A DNA stretch of 64,000 nucleotides, from the NCBI GenBank assembly GCA_037074705.1, contig CM073596.1, positions 51,860,001 through 51,924,000 on the forward strand, given 5' to 3'. Numbering within the stretch: the stretch's first letter is position 1; every line of letters starts with the position of its first letter. This DNA is from Zhengitettix transpicula (taxonomy: Eukaryota > Arthropoda > Insecta > Orthoptera > Tetrigidae). The notes under the pieces are model-generated. The model was not told the DNA's origin, searched no databases, and saw only the letters and a program-made list of their open reading frames with translations. Positions 1-9,230 of this stretch are shown in pieces. The position numbers and the translations under genes are program-made.

Positions 1-815
1 AGAGACCTACATGTAAGGTTGATTTTCAGTCCAGTGACAAAAGCGCGCTAATGTTCTTATGGGCTGGGGATGAATGTTGCGGTTTCTTCTTGGTGGAATT
101 TCTCGTAAGAGAATTCCACAGCGACATTTTTCAAGCAGTATTTACGACGAGCGAAAAAAAAAAGAAGTAGCCTTCTCACCCCACACGCCCCGAGTTATCT
201 GCGTTCTGCTCACGGGTAATTAAATTTTTTTTCTTCTTGTAAGGGAGAGAGAGAGAAGGTTCTGGGCAAGGGTTGAATGGAAGTGGACGGTGTGGGAACG
301 TTGTCACGCGAACTTGCCTCACGAGATCCTTGCACTAGTTTCTTTTCACAGCCGCCTAAAGAATTATCACGCGACGAGTTATAATCTGCAGGCAGGCGAC
401 GACAAAAAAAATTCTGAAGGTGGGAATTCAACGCTCAGCCAATACAAGACGTTCTACATCAGTACATTCATGACTTCAGACCTTTCTCTAATTTATTAAA
501 CCATTTTCCCATTATCTTTCATGGAAACATATTCCTCAGAAGTTCACTCCACTTCAAAAGACTCGAAAATGATTCTATATATATTTAGAAATACTAAACG
601 GTACTAAAATTCTCGAAAATAAACGAGAAAAGTAAATTAATAATTATTTGCACGTATCTTTCTTTTCCTTTAATTTACGTAATTTCTTATTAGGGGTCGG
701 GAGCGTTACAACATCGAAAGGGAAATATCTGTTAAGAAAATTTTCAGTAACTAATCCCGGAAAATTCTTAACTAAGTATCGTAGAAACTGTATACGGAAA
801 ATATGAATCCGATAA
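1..815. other. AT-rich non-coding stretch
   Basis: No gene is supported. The first 480 bases have somewhat higher GC and a short GA run at 245-257; two small overlapping open frames on opposite strands look like chance frames. From 480 on the DNA is AT-rich with homopolymer A/T runs. Confidence 0.5.
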
Positions 816-1750
816 AAAAAATTAGTTTGTACCCTTCCAGTGACTCGGAAAAAGAATTGACATATTATTCTCTTGTTAATATTCGAAAATTATTTCGAAT
901 TAATATGGGAGTTGCACAAAGTCCTTTTCTAGGACCATTAGTTTTGTTAATAAAACAGTAATTGTTTGCTCTTATCCCTGAAAAAATAAATTAGGGGCTT
1001 CTAAAAGGTTTTTTTATTCTGGGACCATTATTCGTTTTAATAAAACCAAATTATTTTCAGAAACAACGGGAAAAATTAGATTTTAACCTTTCCAGTGACT
1101 CGGAAAAGGAATTGACAAATTATTCTCTTGTTAATATTCGAAAATTATTGGAGGAGGGTACAAATTAATATGGGAGTCCTTTTCTAGAACCATTAGTTTT
1201 GTTAATAAAACAGTAATTGTTTGCTGTTATCCCTGCAAAAATAAATTAGGGACTTCTAAAAGGTTTTTTTATTCTGGGACCATTATTCGTTTTACTAAAA
1301 CCAAATTATTGGCAGAAAAAATGGGGAGAGGGGGTTCAAAATCTTTTATTCTGGAACCATTAAACAAAAATTAACACTTCATATTGTTAGAGAAATGTAT
1401 TGGATGTTCCAAAAGGTTCTATTGACGGACCATTATTTTTTTAATAATAAGGAATTTTTTTATTGAAACAAATAAATATGGCAGTTCGACAATATCAACT
1501 ACTGGGAACATTATTTTGTAATGAAATCTTTTTTTTTAAGAAATGGGGATGGTATGAATAAATATGGAAACTGCACAAGATCATTTTTCTGGACAAATTA
1601 TTTACTTCAGTACTATGGATTGATACGGGAACATTTATTATATGGGTGGACAAATAAATGTGATTCCACAAAGGTAATGGCAACTGACAAATAAATACGG
1701 GGGTTACACAAGGATTTATTCTCTGACCATTATTCATGAGAAATTCTCCA
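816..1750 (+). repeat. Degenerate tandem array of non-LTR RT motif boxes
   Basis: About ten diverged units of roughly 75-90 bp repeat the pattern ATAAATATGGG-AGTT..CA..GG....TTCTGGGACCATTATT. Read in the frame of each unit, they decode to variants of the non-LTR (LINE) RT box GVPQGSILGPLLF: GVAQSPFLGPLVLLIK at 908-955, GLLKGFFILGPLFVLIKP at 995-1048, GGSKSFILEPLN at 1330-1365, DVPKGSIDGPLFF at 1403-1441, AVRQYQLLGTLFCNE at 1481-1525, ETAQDHFSGQIIYF at 1567-1608, VIPQR at 1660-1674 and GVTQGFIL-stop-PLFM at 1700-1738. Residues I-N often precede the box. Units carry stops and shift frame relative to each other, so nothing is translated as one protein. The decoding is seen in the sequence; descent from a LINE RT segment by tandem duplication is inference. 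A simple AT-rich minisatellite resembling RT by chance is the alternative, made unlikely by a similar array at 27.9-28.4 kb. Confidence 0.6.
820..1329 (+). repeat. 255 bp direct duplication inside the RT-box array
   Basis: Bases about 820-1074 and 1075-1329 are two near-identical copies offset by about 255 bp. Both contain CCAGTGACTCGGAAAA, ATTCTCTTGTTAATATTCG, GTTTTGTTAATAAAACAG and TTTTTTTATTCTGGGACC. The second copy lost the TTGCACAAA segment of the first box. Each copy carries two RT-box units, so this is a higher-order duplication of a two-unit block, younger than the basic array. Confidence 0.8.
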
Positions 1751-2640
1751 GATAAAATTAATAACCATGACCTGTCTTCTCTAATTTATTATTCAGAGCT
1801 GATAGTTCCCAGAGTTTCATCACACGAGTAGAAGGGTATTATTATGCCTTTTTACTAACCCGATTTTTGCAACAAAAGACTCGAGTTTCTTTCTTCCTTT
1901 TGACTGTTTTATGAAAACGTAAACGGCCAAACTTCAAGCCTCAAATTATGTCGCACAGACCGAGAACGAATCAATTAAATCGCTTGTGTGACGAAATGAA
2001 TAGGAGGTGGAGAGAGCGAGAGAGAGAGAGACTGTCACAAAAGTAAATTCATTTTCTATTAATTAGTGGAAGAAAATACATTTCCAATAGTCCCGATAAC
2101 CTGGTTAAAATTTAATGGACAGCGCGGTGGTGCTTCAATCCCCACGAAATGGAAATATAGACGCTTTATTCCGTTCCAGATTTAGGGGTGCGGGGGACGG
2201 AGGTGATTGGTGGGGCGTTGAAATATCCACACACGCAATATTTAATTTTTCAGACTCGCGTTCGTTTCCGCTCGTTTTTCCAGAAAGGGAAACAATTTTG
2301 CAGATGTGAATAAATCCGCAATCGAAATTAAAAAAAATCTGTGATGAAATGATTAGTTTGTAAATGACAATTTCATTACAGATGGCCGTTAATTCTACGA
2401 TTACAACTAATTATTCACAAAAACAGTGGATTTAACAGACCGTTTCGAAATTTAAAAAAATTGTAAATGTATTATACATTTGCGTGTGTGAGTGGATGTT
2501 TGTTACCAATTGTGCCGCAAAATATAATTTTCAACACTTCATTTGTTCACCGAATGGAAGAGGAATTTACATTTGGGTGAGCAGGAAAAATTAAAATCAA
2601 CTCTTCCAGATGTTTTCATTCACACGTGTAAAAATTTTGT
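1751..2640. other. Non-coding stretch, no gene seen
   Basis: A GA-rich microsatellite lies at 2010-2031. Bases 2115-2310 are slightly richer in GC and hold a 64-codon open frame with no recognisable feature. The rest is AT-rich with nothing I can name. Confidence 0.4.
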
Positions 2641-2643
2641 CTG

Positions 2644-2647
<4 letters not shown>

Positions 2648-2679
<32 letters not shown>
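2648..2679. repeat. (AT)n microsatellite
   Basis: An uninterrupted alternating AT tract of about 16 dinucleotides. Confidence 0.9.
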
Positions 2680-2682
<3 letters not shown>

Positions 2683-2939
2683 CAGGTATCTGTGTTTGCA
2701 ATTTAAGTTATTACCAAGTTATGAATCAAAGAATTATTTAAATTACAACTTTGAGTTTTTTTCTACTTTTATTGTTATCTAATTCCGTATCTCATACTTT
2801 TGGGTTGAAATGGCATAAAATCTTTAATTAACAACACAAAAACGTTTCTGTACATATTTGTAACATATTCAGGCCGAGTGAGTGGAAGAAAGGTTTTGTT
2901 TTGATGTTTTCAACGTTTGCTCAGACTGATTTTATTTTC

Positions 2940-3060
2940 ATGATCGTTAAATATATCTGCTTGGTCACATTGTAATTAATCTCAAATTTAAATATTGATT
3001 CATTATATGTTACATATTGGTAAATTATGATATCGTCTGCTAATGTTACAATTTATATGT
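2940..3060 (-). pseudogene. Non-LTR RT relic with an A-D-D box
   Basis: Minus-strand translation gives IVTLADDIIIYQYVTYN followed by a run that stays open to about 2945. L-A-D-D-I-I matches the catalytic box C of non-LTR RTs (usually F/Y-A-D-D), placed at 3032-3043. The same minus-strand layout appears at 27933-27944 (IFADDTIV). Upstream on this strand the relic is cut by a foldback element at 3071; beyond it, 3423-3480 translates to TTEIILIRKTAF, which could be a decayed GVPQGSIL box. It is a pseudogene fragment. The box assignment is fairly good; the extent across the insertion is a guess. Confidence 0.5.
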
Positions 3061-3070
3061 TAAATAAATT

Positions 3071-3422
3071 TTTCACGGTTACGCACCATGTTCAGATGTC
3101 TCGACGTCGACGTTTATGCCTGTCGTTCTCCACACTATGGGGCTGCATGACTTGGGCGAGGTATACCATATATGGTGTCGGACATGCTGCGACCTGATTG
3201 GCCGTTGAGGATCGCCTGACCACAGCGTCCAGGACACACGTTTTTCCATGTCGCGTAGTAAACGTCAGGCGATCCTCAACGGCCAATCAGGTCGCAGCAT
3301 GTCCGACTATATACACCTCGCACACGCACGCAGCGCCACACAGGCTGAATACAGCGGTAGAGAACAACGACCAGTAGAAACGTCAGCATCGAGAAATCTG
3401 AACCTGGTGCGTAACCGTGAAA
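3071..3422. mobile_element. Foldback (long inverted repeat) DNA element
   Basis: A near-complete palindrome of about 352 bp. The outer termini TTTCACGGTTACGCACC (3071-3097 and 3396-3422) match over 27 bp with one mismatch. The inner arms 3177-3220 and 3264-3307 are a perfect 44 bp inverted repeat around a 43 bp loop. The sections between are about 80% matched. There is no coding capacity, and the two overlapping open frames on opposite strands arise only from the palindrome. The flanks AATT on both sides could be a 4-bp target duplication but are ambiguous because AATT is palindromic. It is consistent with a foldback MITE whose mobilising transposase I cannot name. Confidence 0.85.
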
Positions 3423-3895
3423 AATTAGTTAATACTTTACACGGGGAAAGCTGTCTTTCTTATTAAAATTATTTCTGTTGTGAGAGTCTGTGCGTTATTT
3501 TGTAAGTTAAATTTATCAGTTATTTTATTTATGATGCATATATTTAAAATGAGAACAAGAAATGCACGTGAATATTGGGAACTGCAATTGACACCTATTT
3601 TTTTCTTTATATTATAGAAAGCCATTTAATTGTGTTTATGGGACATTTTATGAAAACTTATATACGAATAAAAAATGATTGACTATAATTTTACATTTGT
3701 AATTATTGATTTAAAAAATTATTACGGAATACGAAGAAGATGAATATGGGAACGCCAAAATCATTCCGCTTAAAAAAATGGATTTGCAGAAAAATAAATA
3801 AAACTAAACTAATAGTTTTTAATTTAAATAAAAATTAATTATTTAATTTCGAAAATTACTAAATTAAGTACCACATTATTAATTTAATTTAGTTA
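3423..3895. other. AT-rich stretch, possible continuation of RT relic
   Basis: No gene. The first ~60 bases may be the upstream part of the RT relic displaced by the foldback element; the remainder is AT-rich with nothing recognised. Confidence 0.3.
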
Positions 3896-4029
3896 ATTTT
3901 CAAACAATGCAACCTGGCAGATAACACATTTAGGGATAGAGGTCGAGTTGAGTTACATAAAAATAACGAAAAAAAATCGGGGGGTTTATGGATAAATGAC
4001 ATCTCGGGCAACGCCGGGCACCCAGCTAG
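3896..4029 (+). mobile_element. 3' end of a Helitron-like non-autonomous element
   Basis: The segment ends CGGGCAACGCCGGGCACC then CAG-CTAG with a T following, the CTAG|T form typical of Helitron 3' ends. The last ~100 bases match 16440-16570 closely, including GTTACATAAAAAT and ATAAATGACATCTC. The 5' end is missing, so this is a truncated copy. Assignment to Helitrons rests on the TC...CTAG termini of the group and lack of terminal inverted repeats; no Rep/helicase coding is present. Confidence 0.6.
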
Positions 4030-4032
4030 TAT

Positions 4033-4395
4033 TCTAATAAATAAAGGAGAGTGTTTGTATGTTCCGCATACAAATCTACACCGGTTGAGCAAATTTCGTA
4101 CACGTGTTCTTCGTGGCAAGGAAACAAACACTGTCGGGGTGAGACCCGTGTACCACTCTCAGAAGTAAGGGTGCCAAATATTCAAAAATGCTAAAACGGA
4201 ATATATTTGAGTCGGATAAATATTTTTTAAGGGTCAAAGAGATTGATAGTGTTCCTACCATTATTATCTGAGTATAATTTCAACCCCTTACAGCATGGGA
4301 AAGGATAAGCCTTAGGTGTGGGGTTGGAGGGGGCATTACAAGAATATAACGCAAAAACAACTCAATTAAAGGGGAATGGATAAATATGACTGGAT
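4033..4395 (+). mobile_element. 5' part of a second Helitron-like element
   Basis: It starts TCTAATAAATAAAGGAGAGT three bases after the CTAG end of the previous element, so two copies are nearly end to end. It shares with 15960-16280 and 36981-37230 the blocks ATACAAATCTACACC, CGTACACGTGTTCTT, GGAAACAAACACTGT, GAGTCGGATAAATATTTTT and AATAACGCAAAAACAACT. The 3' terminus is absent; it fades out near 4390. Same family as the copies at 15.8 and 37.0 kb. Confidence 0.6.
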
Positions 4396-5494
4396 GGAAA
4401 ATAAAATTATTCTTGACAATTAAAGTTTAATTGAGTAATATTATTCCATTTAACAAATGTTCTGCTTTAATTGTTCATTAACTTGCAAATTACAGAATAA
4501 CGTTAAAAGGTTAATGAAAATTGACTCGTCGACGAAATTTCATGATACGCTTTTGCAACAGCGGCCGATTAAAAAACAGCAGTACGTATAAAAGTGTTAC
4601 AGTCTGACGTGTTAACTATTCCAACTGAATATAACGGAGCGGTTAAACTTCCATCTTGCTCATGCATTTTTTTCTCCCCAACCCCCGGGAACGACTGACA
4701 TCTGCCAATTTAGTGACGCGTCAACTGACGTATGAGTATCAGAGGGGGTTGGGGGCAGAACGCGGTGTGCGGCGGGGTTCACGGGCCAGCATTTTATAGG
4801 CGCTGTTGTCAATTCTCTCCTGCGTTGTTATATTAATTTGGCAATTTCTAAAGGACAGGTTGAAAGCAATGGAAAAAAAAATCAATGATACTAGAATTCA
4901 TATTCTGATTCTAGTTCCCTTGTGATATTGAGGGTGTTATGATACTTTACAATGGCTTACAAGTAATGGACGAAAATTATAGGGGCGGAAAAAATAGCGC
5001 GGAATTGCCTGTGACGTGCACACGTCTAACTTTTCTTGGGGGGCGGGAGGGTGCTAGGGGCGTGACGTCTATCCGTTTGTGCCGGAAGGTTTATTTTTGC
5101 AACACAATGTGTCCATTCGTTACAGTCATTGAAAACAAATCGTAAAATGTGAGCGGAATTCATTCGTGTCATTAATTATTACAAAAGAATTAATTATTAC
5201 AAAACATATTAATTCCTTTGTAGTTTCTGTGATTTTCCAACTTCACTAACGGCTTCCTCGGTCCGTTTCATGGTCTCGGACGTCACCAAAGGCTTCTTAA
5301 TTAAAGGGTGGGACCTGTAAACTCGTATTTTACTGTCCCACAAATTTACTGGGACACAGTATCAGAACTTTGGGTGAAATTTTTTATAAATAAAAATATT
5401 TATCACAGACCGTAAGTTGATCCCCCGTGAAGTTACCTTCCCTATTATCCTACTGTCTCCTGCCGTTGTTATCAACTATTGGTGATTTAAAGAC
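4396..5494. other. Non-coding, no gene seen
   Basis: AT-rich with GC-richer patches at 4660-4830 and 4980-5080. A small imperfect hairpin lies at 5331-5361 (TACTGTCCCA paired with TGGGACACAGTA). One 68-codon open frame (4939-5145) has nothing to support it. Confidence 0.4.
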
Positions 5495-5757
5495 TTTTTT
5501 TTAGGGCAACAGGCTGGATGAGGGTAATCCACTTAGGGCAATTCCCCTTTAATAGCATAGGAAGGGATTTGAAAGGGGGGATGCGGAAGGGTAGAGGAAG
5601 ATATCCAAGGGTTAACTAGGGCCCCCGGGCTATATTTTAAGGGTCCTACCCGGCATTCGCCTAAAGAAATGCAGGGAAAACCTTAGAAAAACCTGCATCG
5701 GGTAGGTCGGGCATTGGGTATTTGTACCACGCCCTTCCGATAGCGGGAGAGGAGTTT
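5495..5757 (-). mobile_element. E-family A-tailed element, truncated minus-strand copy
   Basis: This is the 3' half of the ~470 bp E family in reverse orientation: it begins with the T-run that is the element's A tail, then AGGGCAACAGGCTGGATGAG and the GC-rich body. It breaks off at GGAGTTT (5757), where full copies continue with GCTGTGGGGACGC. It forms a head-to-head pair with the full copy at 5880-6359. Identity to the other copies is high, so it is fairly young. Confidence 0.8.
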
Positions 5758-5879
5758 TAAAGACTGTCCTTGTGGTCGACCTTGTATAACGGATCCTGAC
5801 TGAAAGCCAGCGAGAGGATTCTCTCGCAGGTAACCTGCGAGGGATTTTCTCTCGCAGGCAGAACCTTTTAGGAGAGATA
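5758..5879. repeat. Spacer between two inverted E copies, with nested hairpins
   Basis: This ~120 bp segment is absent from the other E copies. It has overlapping perfect hairpins: GCGAGAG (5810-5816) with CTCTCGC (5821-5827), and CTCGCAGGT (5823-5831) with ACCTGCGAG (5833-5841); a further CTCTCGCAGG recurs just after. The arms overlap, so the folds are mutually exclusive. Whether this is a small insertion or an unknown 5' part of the E element cannot be decided here. Confidence 0.7.
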
Positions 5880-6359
5880 CGAAGGGGCTACCTTTGGGTA
5901 TGCCTTTTCCTCTCCGTTTTTGAACTAAGGTTCCCACAAGCAGAGGCACCTTGGCCTGTTTTGAGAGGTGAATGTTCCGGGGTCGCAGACCTTGGGCATA
6001 CGGTAAGAGTTGTTCGCTATTCCCATTGGAGTAGTCGGACAGCTTCCTCCTAAACTGGTCGAGGCACGGAGAAGGGAATGCTGCGTCCCCACAGAAAACT
6101 CCTCTCCCGCTATCGGAAGGGCGTGGGACAAGTACCCAATGCCGGACCTACCCGATTCAGGTTTTTCTAGGGTTTTCCCTGCATTTCTTTAGGCGAAAGC
6201 CGGGTAGGATCCTTAAACCATAGCCCGGGGGCCCTAGTTAACCCTTGGCTACCTTCCTCTACCCTTCCGCATCCCCCCTTTCTAATCCCTTCCTATGCTA
6301 TTAAAGGAGAGTTGCCCAATGTGGATCACCCTCATATAGCCTGCTGCCCTAAAAAAAAT
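5880..6359 (+). mobile_element. E-family A-tailed element, full-length copy
   Basis: Starts CGAAGGGGCTACCTTTGG and ends CCTGCTGCCCTAAAAAAAA. Three copies (here, 35091-35568, 61848-62313) share exactly this 5' start and an A-rich 3' end, which fits a short retroposon, though I see no tRNA-type A and B boxes and no clear target duplication. On the tail-directed strand each full copy keeps a frame of about 60 codons after an in-frame stop (here 6010-6192), reading PIGVVGQLPPKLVEARR near its start and FSRVFPAFL at its end; it has no ATG at the start. The opposite strand also has an open frame (MSHALPIAGEEF...). I do not recognise either peptide. The element could be a SINE, the 3' end of a larger retroelement, or a MITE. 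Confidence 0.8.
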
Positions 6360-8439
6360 CGACCTTGTATCATTTAATATGTGAATTATTTCTGGTTGAA
6401 ACCAAGTATCATTAACATTTTCTTGTTAGGTAAAATGCAGGACATTGTTTCCAATTTGTGGGACATGTGTTGTATTTTTCTTAACTATACTGGTGTCAAC
6501 TTTTGAATTTCAGTTACGTTGCTGAATCTTATTTCAACTGAAACATCTAAAATGTTTATAAGAAATCGAGCGACCTTTTCACGCTAGTAATAGGCTATTT
6601 CTTTTGTTTGCCGACCACATCACGGTGAATTGGGAAAATATTCAGCTCTCGTTCTAATAAAGACTTCAGCAGCATGGTAAAAATAGAGAAGTGTAAAAAA
6701 AAGAGAAATTTATTAGCGCGGCACAGTAACGGCTGACTTAACTGCCGTATGTCTGCGTAGGAGGATGCTGAATAATGCAGAGCCCCCCCCCCCCAGCAAC
6801 CCCTACGCCTCCCTGGCGAAAGGAATCTCTGCTTTATTGTAGTACATCACACGTGTAAATGTGCCCTAAATCATGGGAAGAAGTTAATATTACATGCGGA
6901 CCTCTGCCGCGTAATTCATCGAAACGGTTTTACGTCAAATACTCTTGTAATGTATTACAAGGGTTAGCACGAAATGGGTCCCGGTTTTTTTTCCCCGAGG
7001 TTGCTTGCTTGATACTCGAGGACATGGAATCGTCACAGAAGCCGTGTAATTTTTATATTACTATATTACTAACAGGTAGCCACTGGAGTGTGACAAAATA
7101 TTGAGTGGTTGAGCTTTTAATACATATTGAAAGAAAATTCCGTAAATGAGAAAATGATTGGAAAATGTATATAATTTTTTAACTGTACAAGCAGCTTGTT
7201 TCTTCTTTAAAATGGAGACTGACTCTCCTTAAGATTCCCTGATTTCCCCATCACCCGGAATTATCTGGCTATTTATTTATCTCAATCCTTAGAATACACC
7301 TGAAAATGAAATAATTTTTTCTCCGCGTTCTGAAAAATCTGTGGGTGTAGAATGGAACCTTATAGCATTCCGCAATGTGATTAAGTTATGCAAGAGAAAC
7401 ATACCAGTACTTGCGCAAATTAATCTTTCTTGATTATCTGGGAAGTTAGTCCAGGGTTAATTCTCTAGTTATTCAGTTGCAGACAGTAAATATTTGTTGC
7501 ATAGTCAGTATAAACCAGTTGTGGGTGCAACGCATTCAAATAACCGTGTTCGGTTGTTTTACTTGATGCAGCGTATTTCAGTAAGACAAGAGTAAATATT
7601 TAGCCTTTCTGCACCTTCTTCTTATTCTTCCTGTTATATTTAATAATGATTTTTAGCTAATTGAGCACCATCTCAGATGCTTGAACGGTTCTGAAGTAAT
7701 GTATGTTATTTTAGTAACCTCTTTATACGTGTGTTTTTCTCATTTATTTCGGCCTTTCGAGGAGTCTTTCTTCCCTCTCTCCCTGACTCTAAATTAAAGT
7801 TCTTCATCCGAGACATTTAACGAATATTCTATGTTATAGAAACATAAAATAATGTTTATCCCACATAGCATAACTTTTTTAAAATAAAAATTCGTTTAAA
7901 AAAACAAAAACGTATTGGAACCTATTTGGACCTTCTTCCTGTTGTGACTTGACCAAAATAAAACTTGCAATTTTAAAAACATATAATTCTTACGTAGGAA
8001 TCCAAACAAGTTCCCTTTCATAGACAGACTGAGTGAACGTTTACTATTACAAGTTAACTTTCTAATCACGTCACAACCTGAAGAAGGTGAAATTGATACC
8101 AAAAGGTCCTTGTGATATTTAACTGATTTTTTCTTTAAATATTTGTATCTTTTATTTGTCATAAACAAAAAAATAATTGTAATTAAGATGTGGAACAATT
8201 TTCCTGTGGAGGTTTTTCTTTGGGAAATTGGTCTTCAAGAAAATAATTTTAGGTTCAATATGGGAAGTAAAGTCTCTTACTAATTAATACTCAATCATAA
8301 CCCAAAATAAAGTGACGCGTAGTGTTAAACCATGGTTATCCAGGGCAGTGTTTTTTTTTCAGGGTGCAAATATTCTAAGGGTTATGGATTATTAATAGTT
8401 GTCACACTGGAGCCGTTCTGATTACAAGCAGATAAATCG
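6360..8439. other. AT-rich non-coding stretch
   Basis: No gene recognised. A run of 12 C lies at 6783-6794 in a GC-richer patch (6700-7080). An open frame of 100 codons on the minus strand at 7896-8198 overlaps the hammerhead-like site at 8078 and is probably chance. Confidence 0.4.
8076..8110 (+). ncRNA. Hammerhead-like core of a Penelope-type tail (decayed)
   Basis: CTGAAGA at 8078-8084 fits the hammerhead box CUGANGA. It is followed by AGGTGAAATTGATACC, which can pair GGT with ACC, then AAAAGGTCC where GAAACGTCC is expected. The same arrangement recurs at 48704, 51243, 53618 (minus), 54118 and 57478. The second box is mutated, so it is probably inactive. Confidence 0.35.
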
Positions 8440-8662
8440 ACAAATGCTGCCACATAGTCAATAATTAATAACAACAAACCCTTAATGCAGCTGATTGGAC
8501 AATTATAGTTACCAGCGTCGAAGCAACTTTATTCGACGGCCCAACCACCAACCGACTCCAATTAGGGGGAAAATACTATAAGTTAGGTTGTAAGTAATAT
8601 TATAATTTATATACCACCGAGGGGGGCAATGTTTATAATTGTAGATTATCAAATTCATACAA

Positions 8663-8681
8663 TGACGTCATCGTGACGTCA
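8663..8681. promoter_or_regulatory. Two perfect CRE palindromes one helical turn apart
   Basis: TGACGTCA at 8663-8670 and again at 8674-8681, with centres 11 bp apart on the same face of the helix. TGACGTCA is the consensus for CREB/ATF-type bZIP dimers. Function is inferred. Confidence 0.5.
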
Positions 8682-9043
8682 TAAGGAGATCCCTGTCCTA
8701 CAGACTCCTGTAGCAGTCACGTTCGCCACAAGAAAAGGTTTTTAAAATTCCCGTTATGGTTGTGGCTGTGTTCCGCGTCTTGCAGTAAAGGGGACCCAAT
8801 ATATAATCCTGTAAGCTAGCAGGGGTTGTTTGTCGGTGACATGGACAAAGCTGACAATCCTTTCTGCTGCTTTGTAACGTCCCGCATGTATCGCTGGTAA
8901 TTCGTTCATGGGAGTATGTCGTAGATTAGTAGCGGCCCCCACCCAAAAATAAAATAATGGAGGGTACAACCAGCAATTCAGAGGTTCTAAATATGATACG
9001 ATGGAGCAGAAAGACGAGTGTGTCTTGTCTGCACTTGAGGTGG

Positions 9044-9074
9044 CACGTGGCGATCTGGTCGCTCGTCGCACGTG
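9044..9074. promoter_or_regulatory. Pair of CACGTG E-boxes
   Basis: CACGTG at 9044-9049 (within GGCACGTGGC) and 9069-9074 (within CGCACGTGCG), 25 bp apart. This is the class B E-box bound by bHLH factors. Function is inferred. Confidence 0.4.
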
Positions 9075-9230
9075 CGTGGTCAGATAGAGATATGGAAGCC
9101 ATGGGAATAAAGCACCCTCTCACCAGAGAACTGGTTCTGACAACAATAAGTAGCCCGACAAATTACCGCCATGGTCTCGACGGGATGAGTCCAGAAAAAG
9201 GAATTAATTATCCAGCCCAATGAGCAGCTA

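Larger units (their letters stand above)
8440..9230. other. GC-elevated non-coding island, candidate regulatory DNA
   Basis: Composition rises clearly above the flanks, with long stretches lacking AT runs. Several open frames overlap on both strands (longest 105 codons on minus, 88 on plus), the pattern expected of GC-rich non-coding DNA. It carries paired CRE sites and paired E-boxes (listed separately). An unrecognised exon cannot be excluded. Confidence 0.35.

Noticed and set aside
3092..3466. Two overlapping open frames on opposite strands
   Set aside because: Mirror images created by the foldback palindrome.
8754..9223. 105-codon minus and 88-codon plus frames in the CRE/E-box island
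   Set aside because: They overlap each other and a third frame; no family recognised. Kept as a non-coding island.
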